Origin: Candidatus Ferrigenium bremense
GTDB taxonomy: Bacteria > Pseudomonadota > Gammaproteobacteria > Burkholderiales > Gallionellaceae
NCBI GenBank assembly: GCA_019449635.1
Contig: JAGRPI010000030.1
Span: forward strand, 62,001 to 126,000
Length of the DNA: 64,000 nucleotides
Direction of reading: 5' to 3'
Below, in pieces: positions 32,950 through 42,619 of the stretch. The notes below the pieces were generated by a model that saw only the letters and a list, made by a program, of their open reading frames with translations, searched no databases and was not told the DNA's origin. The position numbers and the translations under genes are program-made. Each line of letters opens with the position of its first letter. Positions within the stretch are counted from its first letter, which is position 1.

Positions 32950-33435
32950 TCAACCGCGGCGCGCCGCCTCGATTGCAGCGATGTCGATCTTTTTCATCTG
33001 CATCATCGCATCGAAGGCGCGCTTGGCGGCGGCAGTATCGGGACCGGTGACCGCTTCCGTCAGAGCGATCGGAGTAATCTGCCAGGACAATCCCCATTTG
33101 TCCGTGCACCAGCCGCACGCGCTCTCCTGGCCGCCGTTGCCGACGATCGCGTTCCAATAACGATCCGTTTCGGCCTGGTCAGCGGTTGCGACCTGAAACG
33201 AGAATGCCCAGTTGTGCTTGACCTCGGGTCCGCCATTGAGCCCGAGGCAGGGAATTCCCATCACGGTAAACTCGACCGTCAACACATCCCCTTTCTTCCC
33301 TGACGGAAAGTCCCCCGGTGCGAGGTGCACCGCGCCGACGGACGAATCGGGAAAGGTCTTGGCGTAAAACCGTGCCGCGTCCTCGGCGTCGCGGTCGTAC
33401 CAAAGGCAAATCGTGTTCTTTGCTGGTGTTGTCAT
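32950..33435 (-). CDS. VOC-family (PhnB/3-demethylubiquinone methyltransferase-like) protein
   Basis: ICLWYDRDAEDAARFYAKTFPDSSVGAVH..GLNGGPEVKHNWAFSFQV. Confidence 0.85.
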   Translation of the reverse strand: MTTPAKNTICLWYDRDAEDAARFYAKTFPDSSVGAVHLAPGDFPSGKKGDVLTVEFTVMGIPCLGLNGGPEVKHNWAFSFQVATADQAETDRYWNAIVGNGGQESACGWCTDKWGLSWQITPIALTEAVTGPDTAAAKRAFDAMMQMKKIDIAAIEAARRG

Positions 33436-33503
33436 GTCACTTCTCCACTAAGATCGAAATCTGTGCCCGTTCCGGCATGGCTTCACTGTGCTTCGCATTG
33501 GCG

Positions 33504-33571
33504 CTCTAACGTTTGAATTCACCGGCCTGCGCTGCTTTTTGCGCAAGATCCGGTGGAATGATGGGTTAAAC
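33504..33571 (-). other. Integron attC recombination site
   Basis: Minus strand R''=GTTTAAC, L''=TTCCACCGG, L'=CCGGTGAA, R'=GTTAGAG; arms fold with one unpaired extra base. Confidence 0.8.
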
Positions 33572-34588
33572 GGCAACTACTCATTCGGCTGAAATCGCTC
33601 TTGCCGGTGATATGACAAATACTTCCTGTGAAGAAAATTCAATTCCCGAATGCGTTCTCGACCGGAAATTCCAAGAAGGGATGCATCTCTTGCGAGGCGC
33701 TTGGAGATGAGTATTCGGCCTTCATCATCAAATGAGATAAGCCCGACATCAAATGCTTTGTCATAGACTGGTGAAAGGGCTAGACCGTTGAACGGGTCTA
33801 GTCGCTCAGAATTGTCTGAAATGCTCCATGGCTTGATATGTGATGCGGTGATGAATTGGGCGGCGCCCGTAATGGCGCACTTGTGGCCCCACATATCGAG
33901 CACCAACTTGCGGAAACGCTGCTGTCCTATTCGAACGCTGAGCATTTCCTGTTTGGTCGTCGAGGAAAGCAGAGGGTTGTTGATAGTGCCCAAAAAGAAA
34001 AATACATCTGCATCATCTTCAAGAGCAGCGATGTACGCCAGTAGAGCATCCAATTCCTGAAGGTGTTTTTCGATGTACTCGCGCTTAATGGAGTTTGTTG
34101 TGCTCTCTACAACGCGTAGAACGAAATTTCGTCGAAACGTAACTGCTTGGAGCAGAGCTTCTTTCTCTCCGAGCCGCGTTATAGGAAACGATTTCTGCTT
34201 GTTTGTCCCGCCTTCATCTTGGTAGTTGGCAACCCAATTTATTTCAGGACTCTTGCGATCCTTTCGTTCGCGATGTTCGCGAGAGACACCTACGATGCCG
34301 GACGTATTTCGGGGGGATAATGCGAGAACAAGCGGTATCGAATGCCTGAGAGAAGGATCGTTCGGATCAAGAATGCCAAGATCGAATGCACTCTTTAGGA
34401 ACTCATCACGATAGCCTCGGGCTGCTTGGTACGAAAGAGCCTTTGAGCCGTATTTGCTATCGCTGAAGTTCTTGGATTCTTTTATGGGGTCACATTCGAA
34501 TTGGAATTGCCAGCGATGCTCGTTGCCTCTATCGAGGCGCTTCAAATACTTCCGGTCGGGGAACTCCTCGTTGTTCATTGCCGTTTAA
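33510..34588 (-). mobile_element. Integron gene cassette carrying an AP2-HNH nuclease gene
   Basis: Core site GTTAAACGGCAATG (34589 downward) at ORF start; attC after ORF stop; 12-bp TTGCCGTTTAAC/GTTAAACGGCAA complement between ends. Confidence 0.75.
33577..34578 (-). CDS. HNH endonuclease with N-terminal AP2-like DNA-binding region(s)
   Basis: SGIVGVSREHRER..INWVANYQ AP2-like; C-terminal HNH_2-type CAITGAAQFITASHIKPWS..NGLALSPVYDKAFD. Confidence 0.8.
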   Translation of the reverse strand: MNNEEFPDRKYLKRLDRGNEHRWQFQFECDPIKESKNFSDSKYGSKALSYQAARGYRDEFLKSAFDLGILDPNDPSLRHSIPLVLALSPRNTSGIVGVSREHRERKDRKSPEINWVANYQDEGGTNKQKSFPITRLGEKEALLQAVTFRRNFVLRVVESTTNSIKREYIEKHLQELDALLAYIAALEDDADVFFFLGTINNPLLSSTTKQEMLSVRIGQQRFRKLVLDMWGHKCAITGAAQFITASHIKPWSISDNSERLDPFNGLALSPVYDKAFDVGLISFDDEGRILISKRLARDASLLGISGRERIRELNFLHRKYLSYHRQERFQPNE

Positions 34589-34789
34589 CGTAAAGTAGAT
34601 ACCCTAAAAAATGCCGAGAAGGTACCACAGCAAACCCTCCCAAATTGCTTGATCCGGTAGCTAAGCTGCATAAAGCCCTGCAGCATTTGCACCGAATAAA
34701 CTTCGTGGGCTGGATTAAACGCCATATTTTTTCCCACTGCAATCGTCCCCGAACATGGACAGCCCGCCGGGCAGGCTATAATCTAATAA

Positions 34790-35860
34790 ATGAAAGAACT
34801 GTTCGTCACAGAAACCCGCGCGCGGCTGCGCACCTGGCTGGCGATCGGCTATGCGCTGTTCATCGTGTACGCCAGCCTGTCGCCCTTTACCGGCTGGCGC
34901 GAGCAGGGCCTGGATTTCCTCGAGGTGCTCGGCGCGCCCCTGCGGCTCACCTATACCGCCTTCGATGCGACCGTCAATCTGCTGTCCTACCTGCCGTTCG
35001 GCCTGCTGGCCGGGCTGGCGCTGCATGCGCGTTTCGGCGCGGCGGCCAGCGTGTTCCTTGGCCTGTGCCTGGGAGTGTCGCTATCGGCGGGCATGGAGTT
35101 TCTGCAGATGTATTTGCCCGCGCGCATCAGTTCGAACATGGATTTGCTGGCCAACGGCGCGGGCGCGCTGAGCGGCGCGCTGCTGGCAGTGAGCGTGGCT
35201 TCGTGGAACTGGTTGTTTGGCCGCCTGACGCGCTGGCGCAGCGGCCTCTTTCACCAGGGGAGGGAGATGGATTTCGGCTTGGCGCTGCTCGCGCTGTGGA
35301 TGTTCGGGCAGGTCAATCCGTCCTTGCCGATGCTGGGCAATGTGTTCATCAGCGAGGTGGCACGTCAGCCGTTTGCCGTGCTGCCGCCCGCCCCGTTCGG
35401 CTGGTGGGAAAGCGGCGCCGTCACGCTGAATCTGCTGATGCTGGGCACGCTGCTGCTGACCCTGCTGCGCGCGCCGCGCAATGCCGTCATTGCGTTGCCG
35501 GTGATATTGAGCGTGGTGGCGCTGGCGAAATTCGTTGCGGCGGCGCTGCTGCTGAAGTCATGGGCATTGTTGCTGTGGATCAATAGCGAGGCGGTGCTTG
35601 GGATTTTGCTTGGGATGGTGCTGCTGTTTGCTGCGCTGTCGCTGCCGCGCAGCGCGGCGATCGTCTCAGGTGCGGCGGTGGCGCTGGCCTATTTTGCCGT
35701 GGTGAATTTCGTGTTCGGCGACAATACGCCCGCAGCCGCAATGTCGGTGTATCACTGGCATTACGGGCACTTGCTCAATTACAACGGGCTGGCGCAGACC
35801 ATCGCGCTGGTCTTTCCGCTGTTGCTGCTGTTTCACCTGTGGCGCATCAGGAAAGTATAA
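34790..35860 (+). CDS. VanZ-family membrane protein
   Basis: VYASLSPFTGWREQGLDF, multiple TMs. Confidence 0.8.
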   Translation: MKELFVTETRARLRTWLAIGYALFIVYASLSPFTGWREQGLDFLEVLGAPLRLTYTAFDATVNLLSYLPFGLLAGLALHARFGAAASVFLGLCLGVSLSAGMEFLQMYLPARISSNMDLLANGAGALSGALLAVSVASWNWLFGRLTRWRSGLFHQGREMDFGLALLALWMFGQVNPSLPMLGNVFISEVARQPFAVLPPAPFGWWESGAVTLNLLMLGTLLLTLLRAPRNAVIALPVILSVVALAKFVAAALLLKSWALLLWINSEAVLGILLGMVLLFAALSLPRSAAIVSGAAVALAYFAVVNFVFGDNTPAAAMSVYHWHYGHLLNYNGLAQTIALVFPLLLLFHLWRIRKV

Positions 35861-35934
35861 TTCCGCGCGGCATGGGGGTCTGGCACCTGCGCTGCATCAT
35901 GCCTCAGATCATTTTAATTTACCGGGAGTCTTCT

Positions 35935-36246
35935 ATGGGTTTTTACGACAAGCATGTTTTTTTCTGCACCAACCAGCGCGCGGACGGCGGCGACTGCTGC
36001 GCCAAGCACGGCGCACCCAAGGCGCGCGACTACATGAAGAACAAGGTTGCCGAGCTTGGCATCTCCACGCTCAGGAACAACATCCGCATCAATACCGCCG
36101 GCTGCATGAACCGTTGCGACGAGGGGCCGGTCATCGTGGTGTATCCGGAAGGTACCTGGTACACCTACATGGATGAAAAAGACCTCGACGAGATCATCGA
36201 GGAGCATCTCAGGCATGGCCGGGTCGTCGAGCGCCTGAAGATCTAG
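35935..36246 (+). CDS. (2Fe-2S) thioredoxin-like ferredoxin domain protein
   Basis: HVFFCTNQRADGGDCCAKHGA, NTAGCMNRCDEGPVIVVYPEG. Confidence 0.88.
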   Translation: MGFYDKHVFFCTNQRADGGDCCAKHGAPKARDYMKNKVAELGISTLRNNIRINTAGCMNRCDEGPVIVVYPEGTWYTYMDEKDLDEIIEEHLRHGRVVERLKI

Positions 36247-36247
36247 C

Positions 36248-36269
36248 AGGTCGGGCTGAAGCCCGACCT
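36248..36269. repeat. 22-nt perfect palindrome (AGGTCGGGCTGAAGCCCGACCT), possible bidirectional terminator/dispersed repeat
   Basis: Directly read; 10-bp perfect stem between convergent genes. Confidence 0.7.
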
Positions 36270-36552
36270 ACGGCAGCAAGCCTTCCGGGTCTATGGCGCT
36301 GCCGGTGACCGCCACGACCTTGTGGCGCGATTGCCCGCCCTGCCTGAGTTCCACCTGGCGCAACGGCACGCCGAACAATTCCGCGATGAATCTCAATAAG
36401 GCTTCGTTGGCGCGGCCTTCGACGGGCGGCGCGGCGAGCCGCAGCTTGAGCGCCTCGCCGTGCAAACCGGCGACCCCGCTGCGTTTCGCGCCGGGCTGGA
36501 CATGCAGAGTCAGGGTGATGACCTCCCCGCTGTGGCGATACCAACCGGCCAT
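36268..36552 (-). CDS. yggU: DUF167 (YggU) family protein
   Basis: ITLTLHVQPGAKRSGVAGLHGEALKLRLAAPPVEGRANEALLRF. Confidence 0.88.
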   Translation of the reverse strand: MAGWYRHSGEVITLTLHVQPGAKRSGVAGLHGEALKLRLAAPPVEGRANEALLRFIAELFGVPLRQVELRQGGQSRHKVVAVTGSAIDPEGLLP

Positions 36553-37119
36553 CTACAGGAGCCCGGCCGCGACGCGCTCCAGCGCGCCGATCGGCACGAT
36601 CACGGCAAGCTGGCAGACGATGAACAGCAGCAGCGGCGACAGATCCACGTTGCCCAGCAGCGGCACGATGCGGCGCAAAGGCTGGAGAAACCGCCAAGTG
36701 ACGGCTGCCAGCAGCGGCGCGACCGGCGTATGGGGGTTAAGCCAGGACAGGATCGCCTGCGCGAATATGGCCGCCATCAGCAGGTACAGGCTGATCTTGA
36801 GCAGCTTGACCAGCGCCAGAAACAGCAGCCCCGGTAACGGGAAGCCGTGGAACGGGTAGCCCTGTGCCCACAAGGCGGCGGCCAGGTAGAGCATTTCGGC
36901 CAGCAGCGCGAGCAGCAGCGTTGCGCTGTCCAGCCCGCGCACCGCTGGGATGAAACGGCGCGCGCGCAGCACCAGGAAATCGGTCAGCGCCATGATGAAT
37001 TCGCCGATCGGATTACGCAGCGGCGCGCGTAACCACTGCAAATGGAAGCGCAGCAGCAGGATCGCCGCGAACGGTTGCAGCAGGATGTCGAGCAGGAACA
37101 GCAGGGCTTCGTTCATCAT
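36553..37119 (-). CDS. yggT: YggT family membrane protein
   Basis: Two YggT repeats, ILSWLNPHTPV, PLRRIVPLLGNVDLSPLL. Confidence 0.85.
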   Translation of the reverse strand: MMNEALLFLLDILLQPFAAILLLRFHLQWLRAPLRNPIGEFIMALTDFLVLRARRFIPAVRGLDSATLLLALLAEMLYLAAALWAQGYPFHGFPLPGLLFLALVKLLKISLYLLMAAIFAQAILSWLNPHTPVAPLLAAVTWRFLQPLRRIVPLLGNVDLSPLLLFIVCQLAVIVPIGALERVAAGLL

Positions 37120-37928
37120 GGCTGCGTTCCGAGTTCGTCGCCCATCTCCTTGGCGCGCGCGGCGGCGGCATGGGCGGCCTCTGCGATATGCTCGGCGACA
37201 CGGTTGGCGGCCATGCTCAGCAGGGCGCGCTCGGTGGTGCCGTTCTTCGACGTGACGCGTGCGCGCAGCACGCCGGCATCCTCGTCGCTGCCGGCGGCCA
37301 GCTTGCTGGCGCCCAGGAAGGTCGCGAGGCTCAGGCGGCGCGCATCTTCGGCATTGAAGCCCAGCTCGCGCGCCGCCTGTTGCAGCGCCTCGATGAAATA
37401 GAACACATAGGCCGGGCCGCTGCCGGAGATCGCCGTGACGGCATCCAGCATCGTCTCATCCTGCAGCCACAGCGTTTCGCCCACCGCCTCCAGGATGTCT
37501 TGCGCCTGCCCGCATTGCACGGTGCTCACCGCGGGCAAGGCGTACAGTCCGGTCATGCCGCTGCGGACCAGCGCCGGGGTGTTGGGCATGGCGCGCACCA
37601 CCGCTTGGCTGTTCGCCCAGCGCGCGATGTCGCCGGCGCGGATGCCGGCGGCGATGGAGATCAGCAGTTGCCCCTTGAGCAGCGGGGCAAGTTGCTGCGC
37701 CACCTCGCGCAATTGCTGCGGCTTCACCGCCAGCACGATGACCTGGCTGCCGTCCATGCCCTCGACCAGATTATCCACGGATTGCACGGCAAAATCGTGC
37801 TGCAGCCGTGCGCGGCTGTCCGCGTTGATTTCCACCACGCAGAGCTGCTCGGTGCAAAACCCCTTGCCGAGCAGGCCGCCAATGAGCGCGCTGGACATGT
37901 TGCCGCCGCCGATGAAGCAGATATTCAT
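37116..37928 (-). CDS. proC: Pyrroline-5-carboxylate reductase
   Basis: MNICFIGGGNMSSALIGGLL; VRAMPNTPALV; SGSGPAYVF. Confidence 0.94.
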   Translation of the reverse strand: MNICFIGGGNMSSALIGGLLGKGFCTEQLCVVEINADSRARLQHDFAVQSVDNLVEGMDGSQVIVLAVKPQQLREVAQQLAPLLKGQLLISIAAGIRAGDIARWANSQAVVRAMPNTPALVRSGMTGLYALPAVSTVQCGQAQDILEAVGETLWLQDETMLDAVTAISGSGPAYVFYFIEALQQAARELGFNAEDARRLSLATFLGASKLAAGSDEDAGVLRARVTSKNGTTERALLSMAANRVAEHIAEAAHAAAARAKEMGDELGTQP

Positions 37929-37957
37929 ATATTTTCCTCACAATTCATGAAACAACG

Positions 37958-38076
37958 TAGCCACGGATGAACACGGATAAGCACGGATAAAACCCCGTAT
38001 TGTGACGGGCCGATATGCCGCCTAAGCGGCATAAAAAATAATTCGACCATCGACATCCGTGTCAATCCGTGGCTAA
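37958..38076. repeat. Long-TIR palindromic element, copy 3
   Basis: tagccacggatgaacacggataagcacggat ... atccgtgtcaatccgtggcta. Confidence 0.8.
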
Positions 38077-38774
38077 TTGCCTTTTGCCGGATATTCACGC
38101 CGCCCGAAGATCGCCGAGCCGACGCGCACCATAGTCGCACCTTCCGCGATGGCCGCGGCAAAGTCGTGCGACATGCCCATCGACAGGGTATCGAGTTGCA
38201 GGCCCTGCCGGTTCAATTGCTCGCGCAGCTTGCGCAGCCGTGCAAATGCCGCACGCTGCGCGGCAATCTCGCCGCTTGGCTCGGGGATGGCCATCAGCCC
38301 GCGCAGACGGAGGTGCGGCAGGTGCGCGATGGCTGTTGCCAGTTGCGCCGTCTCTTCGGGAGGCACGCCGCTCTTGCTGGCCTCATTGCTGATGTTCACC
38401 TGCAGGCACATCTGCAGCGGCGGCAGGTGCGCGGGGCGCTGCCCGGACAGCCGCTCGGCGATCTTCAACCGGTCCACGCTGTGCACCCAGGCAAAGTGTT
38501 CCGCAATGGCGCGCGTCTTGTTGCCCTGCACCGGGCCGATATAATGCCACTCGATCGGCAGGTCATGCAGCGCGGCGATCTTGTGCAGCGCTTCCTGGAC
38601 ATAGCTTTCGGCGAAGCGGGTCTGCCCGGCCCGGTAGGCTTCGCGTATCGCTTCGGGCGCGAAGGTCTTGCTGACGGCCAGCAGGCCGATGTCGTCCGGG
38701 GCGCGGCCCGCTTTGGCCGCCGCCGCGTCCATCGCGTTGCGCACGGCTTGCAAGTTGGAAGCGATTGTTGTCAT
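38073..38774 (-). CDS. yggS: PLP homeostasis protein (YggS family)
   Basis: LLAVSKTFAPEAI, HYIGPVQGNK, LSMGMSHDFAAAIAEGATMVRVGSAIFG. Confidence 0.92.
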   Translation of the reverse strand: MTTIASNLQAVRNAMDAAAAKAGRAPDDIGLLAVSKTFAPEAIREAYRAGQTRFAESYVQEALHKIAALHDLPIEWHYIGPVQGNKTRAIAEHFAWVHSVDRLKIAERLSGQRPAHLPPLQMCLQVNISNEASKSGVPPEETAQLATAIAHLPHLRLRGLMAIPEPSGEIAAQRAAFARLRKLREQLNRQGLQLDTLSMGMSHDFAAAIAEGATMVRVGSAIFGRREYPAKGN

Positions 38775-38862
38775 AATCCCGTGCGCTACCCATCCTCTTA
38801 TACGCGGCTCCAGGCCGTCTTGATCAAACCGGCCTGAAACCGGCCAAACAGGGAAGATTATA

Positions 38863-39906
38863 ATGGATATCACCGAACTGCTTGCCTTCGGCGTCAAGAA
38901 CAAAGCCTCCGACCTGCATCTCTCCGCCGGCCTGCCGCCGATGATACGCGTGCATGGCGACATGCGCCGCATCAATCTGCCCGCGATGGAGCACAAGGAG
39001 GTGCATGCGCTGGTGTATGACATCATGAACGACCAGCAGCGCAAGTTCTACGAGGAGAACAAGGAGGTCGATTTTTCCTTCGAGGTTCCGGGACTGGCGC
39101 GTTTCCGCGTAAATGCGTTCATACAGAATCGCGGCGCAGGCGCGGTCATGCGTACCATTCCCTCCAAGATACTGTCTCTGGAAGACCTCAAGGCGCCGAA
39201 GAGTTTCGAGACCATCTCGGATTACCCGCGCGGCATGGTGCTGGTCACCGGGCCGACCGGCTCCGGCAAATCCACCACGCTGGCGGCGATGATCAACCAC
39301 CGCAATGAACACGAAATGGGGCACATCCTGACGGTGGAAGATCCGATCGAGTTCGTGCATGAAAGCAAGAAATGCCTGATCAACCAGCGCGAAGTCGGAC
39401 GGGATACGCTGTCTTTCCAGAATGCCTTGCGCTCGGCGCTGCGTGAAGACCCGGATATCATCCTGGTCGGCGAAATGCGCGATCTGGAAACCATCCGCCT
39501 GGCGATGTCCGCGGCGGAAACCGGCCACTTGGTATTCGGCACGCTGCACACCAGTTCGGCGGCCAAGACCATCGACCGTATCATCGACGTGTTCCCTGCC
39601 GACGAAAAGGAAATGGTGCGCGCGATGTTGTCGGAATCGCTGCGCGCGGTGATCTCGCAGGCGCTGCTCAAGACCAAGGACGGCACCGGCCGGGTAGCCG
39701 CACACGAGATCATGGTTTGCACCCCGGCGATCCGCAATCTGATCCGCGAGGCCAAGGTGCCGCAGATGTATTCCGCCATTCAGACCGGCCAGAATCTGGG
39801 GATGCAGACGCTCGATCAATGCCTGACCAACCTGGTCAAGAGTGGGCAGGTTGCACCGGCCGAGGCGCGCAGCAAGGCGATGAACAAGGATCTGTTCCCC
39901 GGCTGA
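38863..39906 (+). CDS. pilT: Type IV pilus retraction ATPase PilT
   Basis: MDITELLAFGVKNKASDLHLSAGLPPMIRV; GPTGSGKSTTLAAMI. Confidence 0.95.
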   Translation: MDITELLAFGVKNKASDLHLSAGLPPMIRVHGDMRRINLPAMEHKEVHALVYDIMNDQQRKFYEENKEVDFSFEVPGLARFRVNAFIQNRGAGAVMRTIPSKILSLEDLKAPKSFETISDYPRGMVLVTGPTGSGKSTTLAAMINHRNEHEMGHILTVEDPIEFVHESKKCLINQREVGRDTLSFQNALRSALREDPDIILVGEMRDLETIRLAMSAAETGHLVFGTLHTSSAAKTIDRIIDVFPADEKEMVRAMLSESLRAVISQALLKTKDGTGRVAAHEIMVCTPAIRNLIREAKVPQMYSAIQTGQNLGMQTLDQCLTNLVKSGQVAPAEARSKAMNKDLFPG

Positions 39907-39925
39907 CGATTACACAGGAAGAACG

Positions 39926-40066
39926 GGTGCCTCTAGAAATTTGTTATGCGGGATGGAGCGCAAGGAGCCGCGCAGCGAATGACGAGGCATATCTGATTGG
40001 ATAGACGAGGAATGAGCGAGCACGCGACACTGCGATTCGCCCGCATAACGAATTTATAGAGGTACC
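39926..40066. mobile_element. MITE-like family B element, copy 1 (pilT-pilU intergenic)
   Basis: TIRs gcctctagaaatttgttatgcggg / cccgcataacgaatttatagaggt; interior homologous to 43031-43174. Confidence 0.75.
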
Positions 40067-40069
40067 CAT

Positions 40070-41206
40070 ATGGAAAGAGACCAGGCCACCGAACTGATAC
40101 ACAATCTGCTGCGCGGCATGATCAGCAAGAAGGCGTCCGACTTGTTCGTTACGACCGGCTTCCCGCCGGCCTTCAAGGTAGACGGCAAGATGACGCCGGT
40201 TTCCAACCAGGCGCTGACCCCGGTGCACACCCAGGAGCTGGCGCGTGCCATCATGAACGACCGCCAGGCCGCCGAGTTCGAAGCGACGCACGAGTGCAAC
40301 TTTGCGATCAGTCCGCCCGGCATAGGCCGGTTCCGTGTGAACGTGTTCATGCAGCAACAGCGTGTCGGCATGGTGATGCGCACGATCACCACCAAGATCC
40401 CCGATCTCGACCAGATGGGGATGCCGCCCGTGCTCAAGGATATCGTGATGACCAAGCGCGGTCTGGTGATCCTGGTCGGCGGAACCGGCTCGGGCAAGTC
40501 AACCACGCTGGCGGCGATGATCGGCCATCGCAACAAGAACAGTTACGGGCACATCATCACCATCGAAGACCCGGTGGAATACGTGCATGAGCATATCAAT
40601 TGCATCATCACCCACCGCGAGGTCGGCGTGGATACCGATTCATGGCAGGCCGCACTGAAGAACACTTTGCGCCAGGCGCCTGACGTGATTCTGATCGGCG
40701 AGATCCGCGACCGCGAAACCATGGAATATGCCGTGGCTTTCGCCGAGACCGGCCACCTGTGCATGGCGACGCTGCATGCCAACAGCGCCAACCAGGCGCT
40801 GGACCGCATCATCAACTTCTTCCCGGAAGAGCGCCGCGAACAACTGCTGATGGACTTGTCGCTGAACATCAAGGCGCTCATCTCACAGCGTCTGATTCCG
40901 AAGAAGGATGGCGCCGGGCGCGCCGCCGCGATCGAGATCATGCTCAATTCCCCGCTGATTGCCGACCTGATCTTCAAGGGTGAAGTGCATACCATCAAGG
41001 AAATCATGGCCAAGTCGCGCGAACTGGGCATGGAGACTTTCGATGGGGCGCTGTTCAATCTGTACGAATCGGGCACGATCGCCTATGAAGAAGCCCTGAA
41101 GAACGCCGACTCGGTCAATGACCTGCGGCTGCGCATCAAGCTGCAAAGCAAGCTGGGTGGAGACCGCGATGTGATGAGCGGGACAGAAAACCTCAAGATG
41201 ACCTAA
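40070..41206 (+). CDS. pilU: Type IV pilus ATPase PilU
   Basis: PilT/PilU-type ATPase, GGTGSGKSTTLAAMIGHRN; after pilT. Confidence 0.93.
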   Translation: MERDQATELIHNLLRGMISKKASDLFVTTGFPPAFKVDGKMTPVSNQALTPVHTQELARAIMNDRQAAEFEATHECNFAISPPGIGRFRVNVFMQQQRVGMVMRTITTKIPDLDQMGMPPVLKDIVMTKRGLVILVGGTGSGKSTTLAAMIGHRNKNSYGHIITIEDPVEYVHEHINCIITHREVGVDTDSWQAALKNTLRQAPDVILIGEIRDRETMEYAVAFAETGHLCMATLHANSANQALDRIINFFPEERREQLLMDLSLNIKALISQRLIPKKDGAGRAAAIEIMLNSPLIADLIFKGEVHTIKEIMAKSRELGMETFDGALFNLYESGTIAYEEALKNADSVNDLRLRIKLQSKLGGDRDVMSGTENLKMT

Positions 41207-41256
41207 CGGGCATGGCAAATGTGCTACCCATGATGATTATCCCGCCATGCCCGTTT

Positions 41257-41355
41257 CCCTCTCTCCTGGCTTTCTGATAGAACCACTAGCCATCTGACTA
41301 GGCTGTCCAACAACAACAGCCAAGTCATTGGTTATCCCACTTGTGGGAGAGAGGG
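41257..41355. repeat. Family A palindromic repeat, intergenic copy
   Basis: agaaccactagccatctGACTAGGCTGTccaacaacaACAGCCAAGTCattggttatccc. Confidence 0.85.
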
Positions 41356-41382
41356 ACGCAGCCTCGCTACGCGAGTTTCACA

Positions 41383-42522
41383 TTAACCGCGATTGCTGCC
41401 GGTCACGATCTTGTATTCCAGCAAGCGGCATTCGATCGCGCCGTTGAACAGCGGGGTGCGCTTGGAAGGGGATAAACGCATCAGTTTCAAAATGGCTTTA
41501 TCAGCCGTGAACAGATACGCCGTCCAGCCGCCGAATTTTTTCTTCAGCGCGTCGCCCAGCTTCGGATACAGTTCCGCCAGTTCATCCAATTCACCCATGC
41601 GTTCACCGTAGGGCAGGTTCGCCACCAGCACGCCGCGTTCCGCCGGAGCCGAGATTTCCAGTACATTGGCCTGCTTGAGCTGCACGCATTCCGCCAGTCC
41701 CGCTTCATCCAGATTGCGCCATGAGGTCTTCAGCGCATCACCGTACAAGTCGCTGCCGTAGATTTCCAGCGGTCCTGGCGGCAGCTGCGCGGCAATCGCC
41801 TGCGAGCGCATTTCATTCCATTTTGCAGCGTCGAAATTTTTCAGCTTCTCGAAGGCGAAACTGCGCGCGATACCGGGCTGGATGTTCAGCGACATCTGCG
41901 CCGCCTCGATCAGGAACGTGCCGCTGCCGCACATCGGGTCGAGCAGCGGCGTGCCGGGCTGCCAGCCGCTCAGGCGCAGGATGCCCGCCGCGAGGTTTTC
42001 CCGGATCGGCGCGATATTGGTGTGTGACCGCACGCCGCGCTTGAACAGCGCGTCGCCGGAGGTATCCAGATACAGCATCAGTTTGCTGTCTTCGATGAAC
42101 ACATGAATGCGCACATCCGGTTGCAGCGTGTCCACGCTGGGGCGCTCGTTGCAGTGTGCGCGGAAGCGGTCGCACACGGCATCCTTGACCAGCAGCGTGA
42201 TGAATTCCAGACTCTTCAGCGGGCAGCGAATCGCCGTGGTGTTCACGCGGATCGTGTTGGTCACGTCGAACCAGCGCTGCCATTGCAGATCGAACACCGT
42301 CTTGTAAATGTCCTGTTCGCTGCGATATTGCGTTTCTGCGATGCGCCACAGGATGCGGCTGGCGATGCGGCTCTCCAGATTGGCGCGATAGCACAGCGGC
42401 CAGTCGCCGGAAAAATGCACGCCGCCCTCGGTGCTGCGCACATGCTGTGCGCCAAGCGCTTCGAGATCGCTGTGCAAGATAGCTTCCAGGCCGCGCGGGC
42501 AGGGGGCGAAAAAATCAGGCAT
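41383..42522 (-). CDS. THUMP-domain class I SAM-dependent RNA methyltransferase (RlmL/YcbY N-terminal-like)
   Basis: DPMCGSGTFLIEAA, VANLPYGERMG. Confidence 0.85.
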   Translation of the reverse strand: MPDFFAPCPRGLEAILHSDLEALGAQHVRSTEGGVHFSGDWPLCYRANLESRIASRILWRIAETQYRSEQDIYKTVFDLQWQRWFDVTNTIRVNTTAIRCPLKSLEFITLLVKDAVCDRFRAHCNERPSVDTLQPDVRIHVFIEDSKLMLYLDTSGDALFKRGVRSHTNIAPIRENLAAGILRLSGWQPGTPLLDPMCGSGTFLIEAAQMSLNIQPGIARSFAFEKLKNFDAAKWNEMRSQAIAAQLPPGPLEIYGSDLYGDALKTSWRNLDEAGLAECVQLKQANVLEISAPAERGVLVANLPYGERMGELDELAELYPKLGDALKKKFGGWTAYLFTADKAILKLMRLSPSKRTPLFNGAIECRLLEYKIVTGSNRG

Positions 42523-42541
42523 AAATAGATATCAAGTAATA

Positions 42542-42606
42542 CGTTCGCCCTGAGGTATCGAAGGGCGGACATCGGTAAACGGGCTTCGATACCTCAGCCC
42601 GAACGG
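42542..42606. repeat. Family D inverted repeat, copy 1
   Basis: cgttcgccctgaggtatcgaagggc ... gggcttcgatacctcagcccgaacgg. Confidence 0.85.
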
Positions 42607-42619
42607 CGGCATGGTAAGG

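Noticed and set aside
39717-40004. ORF spanning the pilT end and the MITE-like element
   Set aside because: Out of frame with pilT and consists largely of repeat; not a credible gene.
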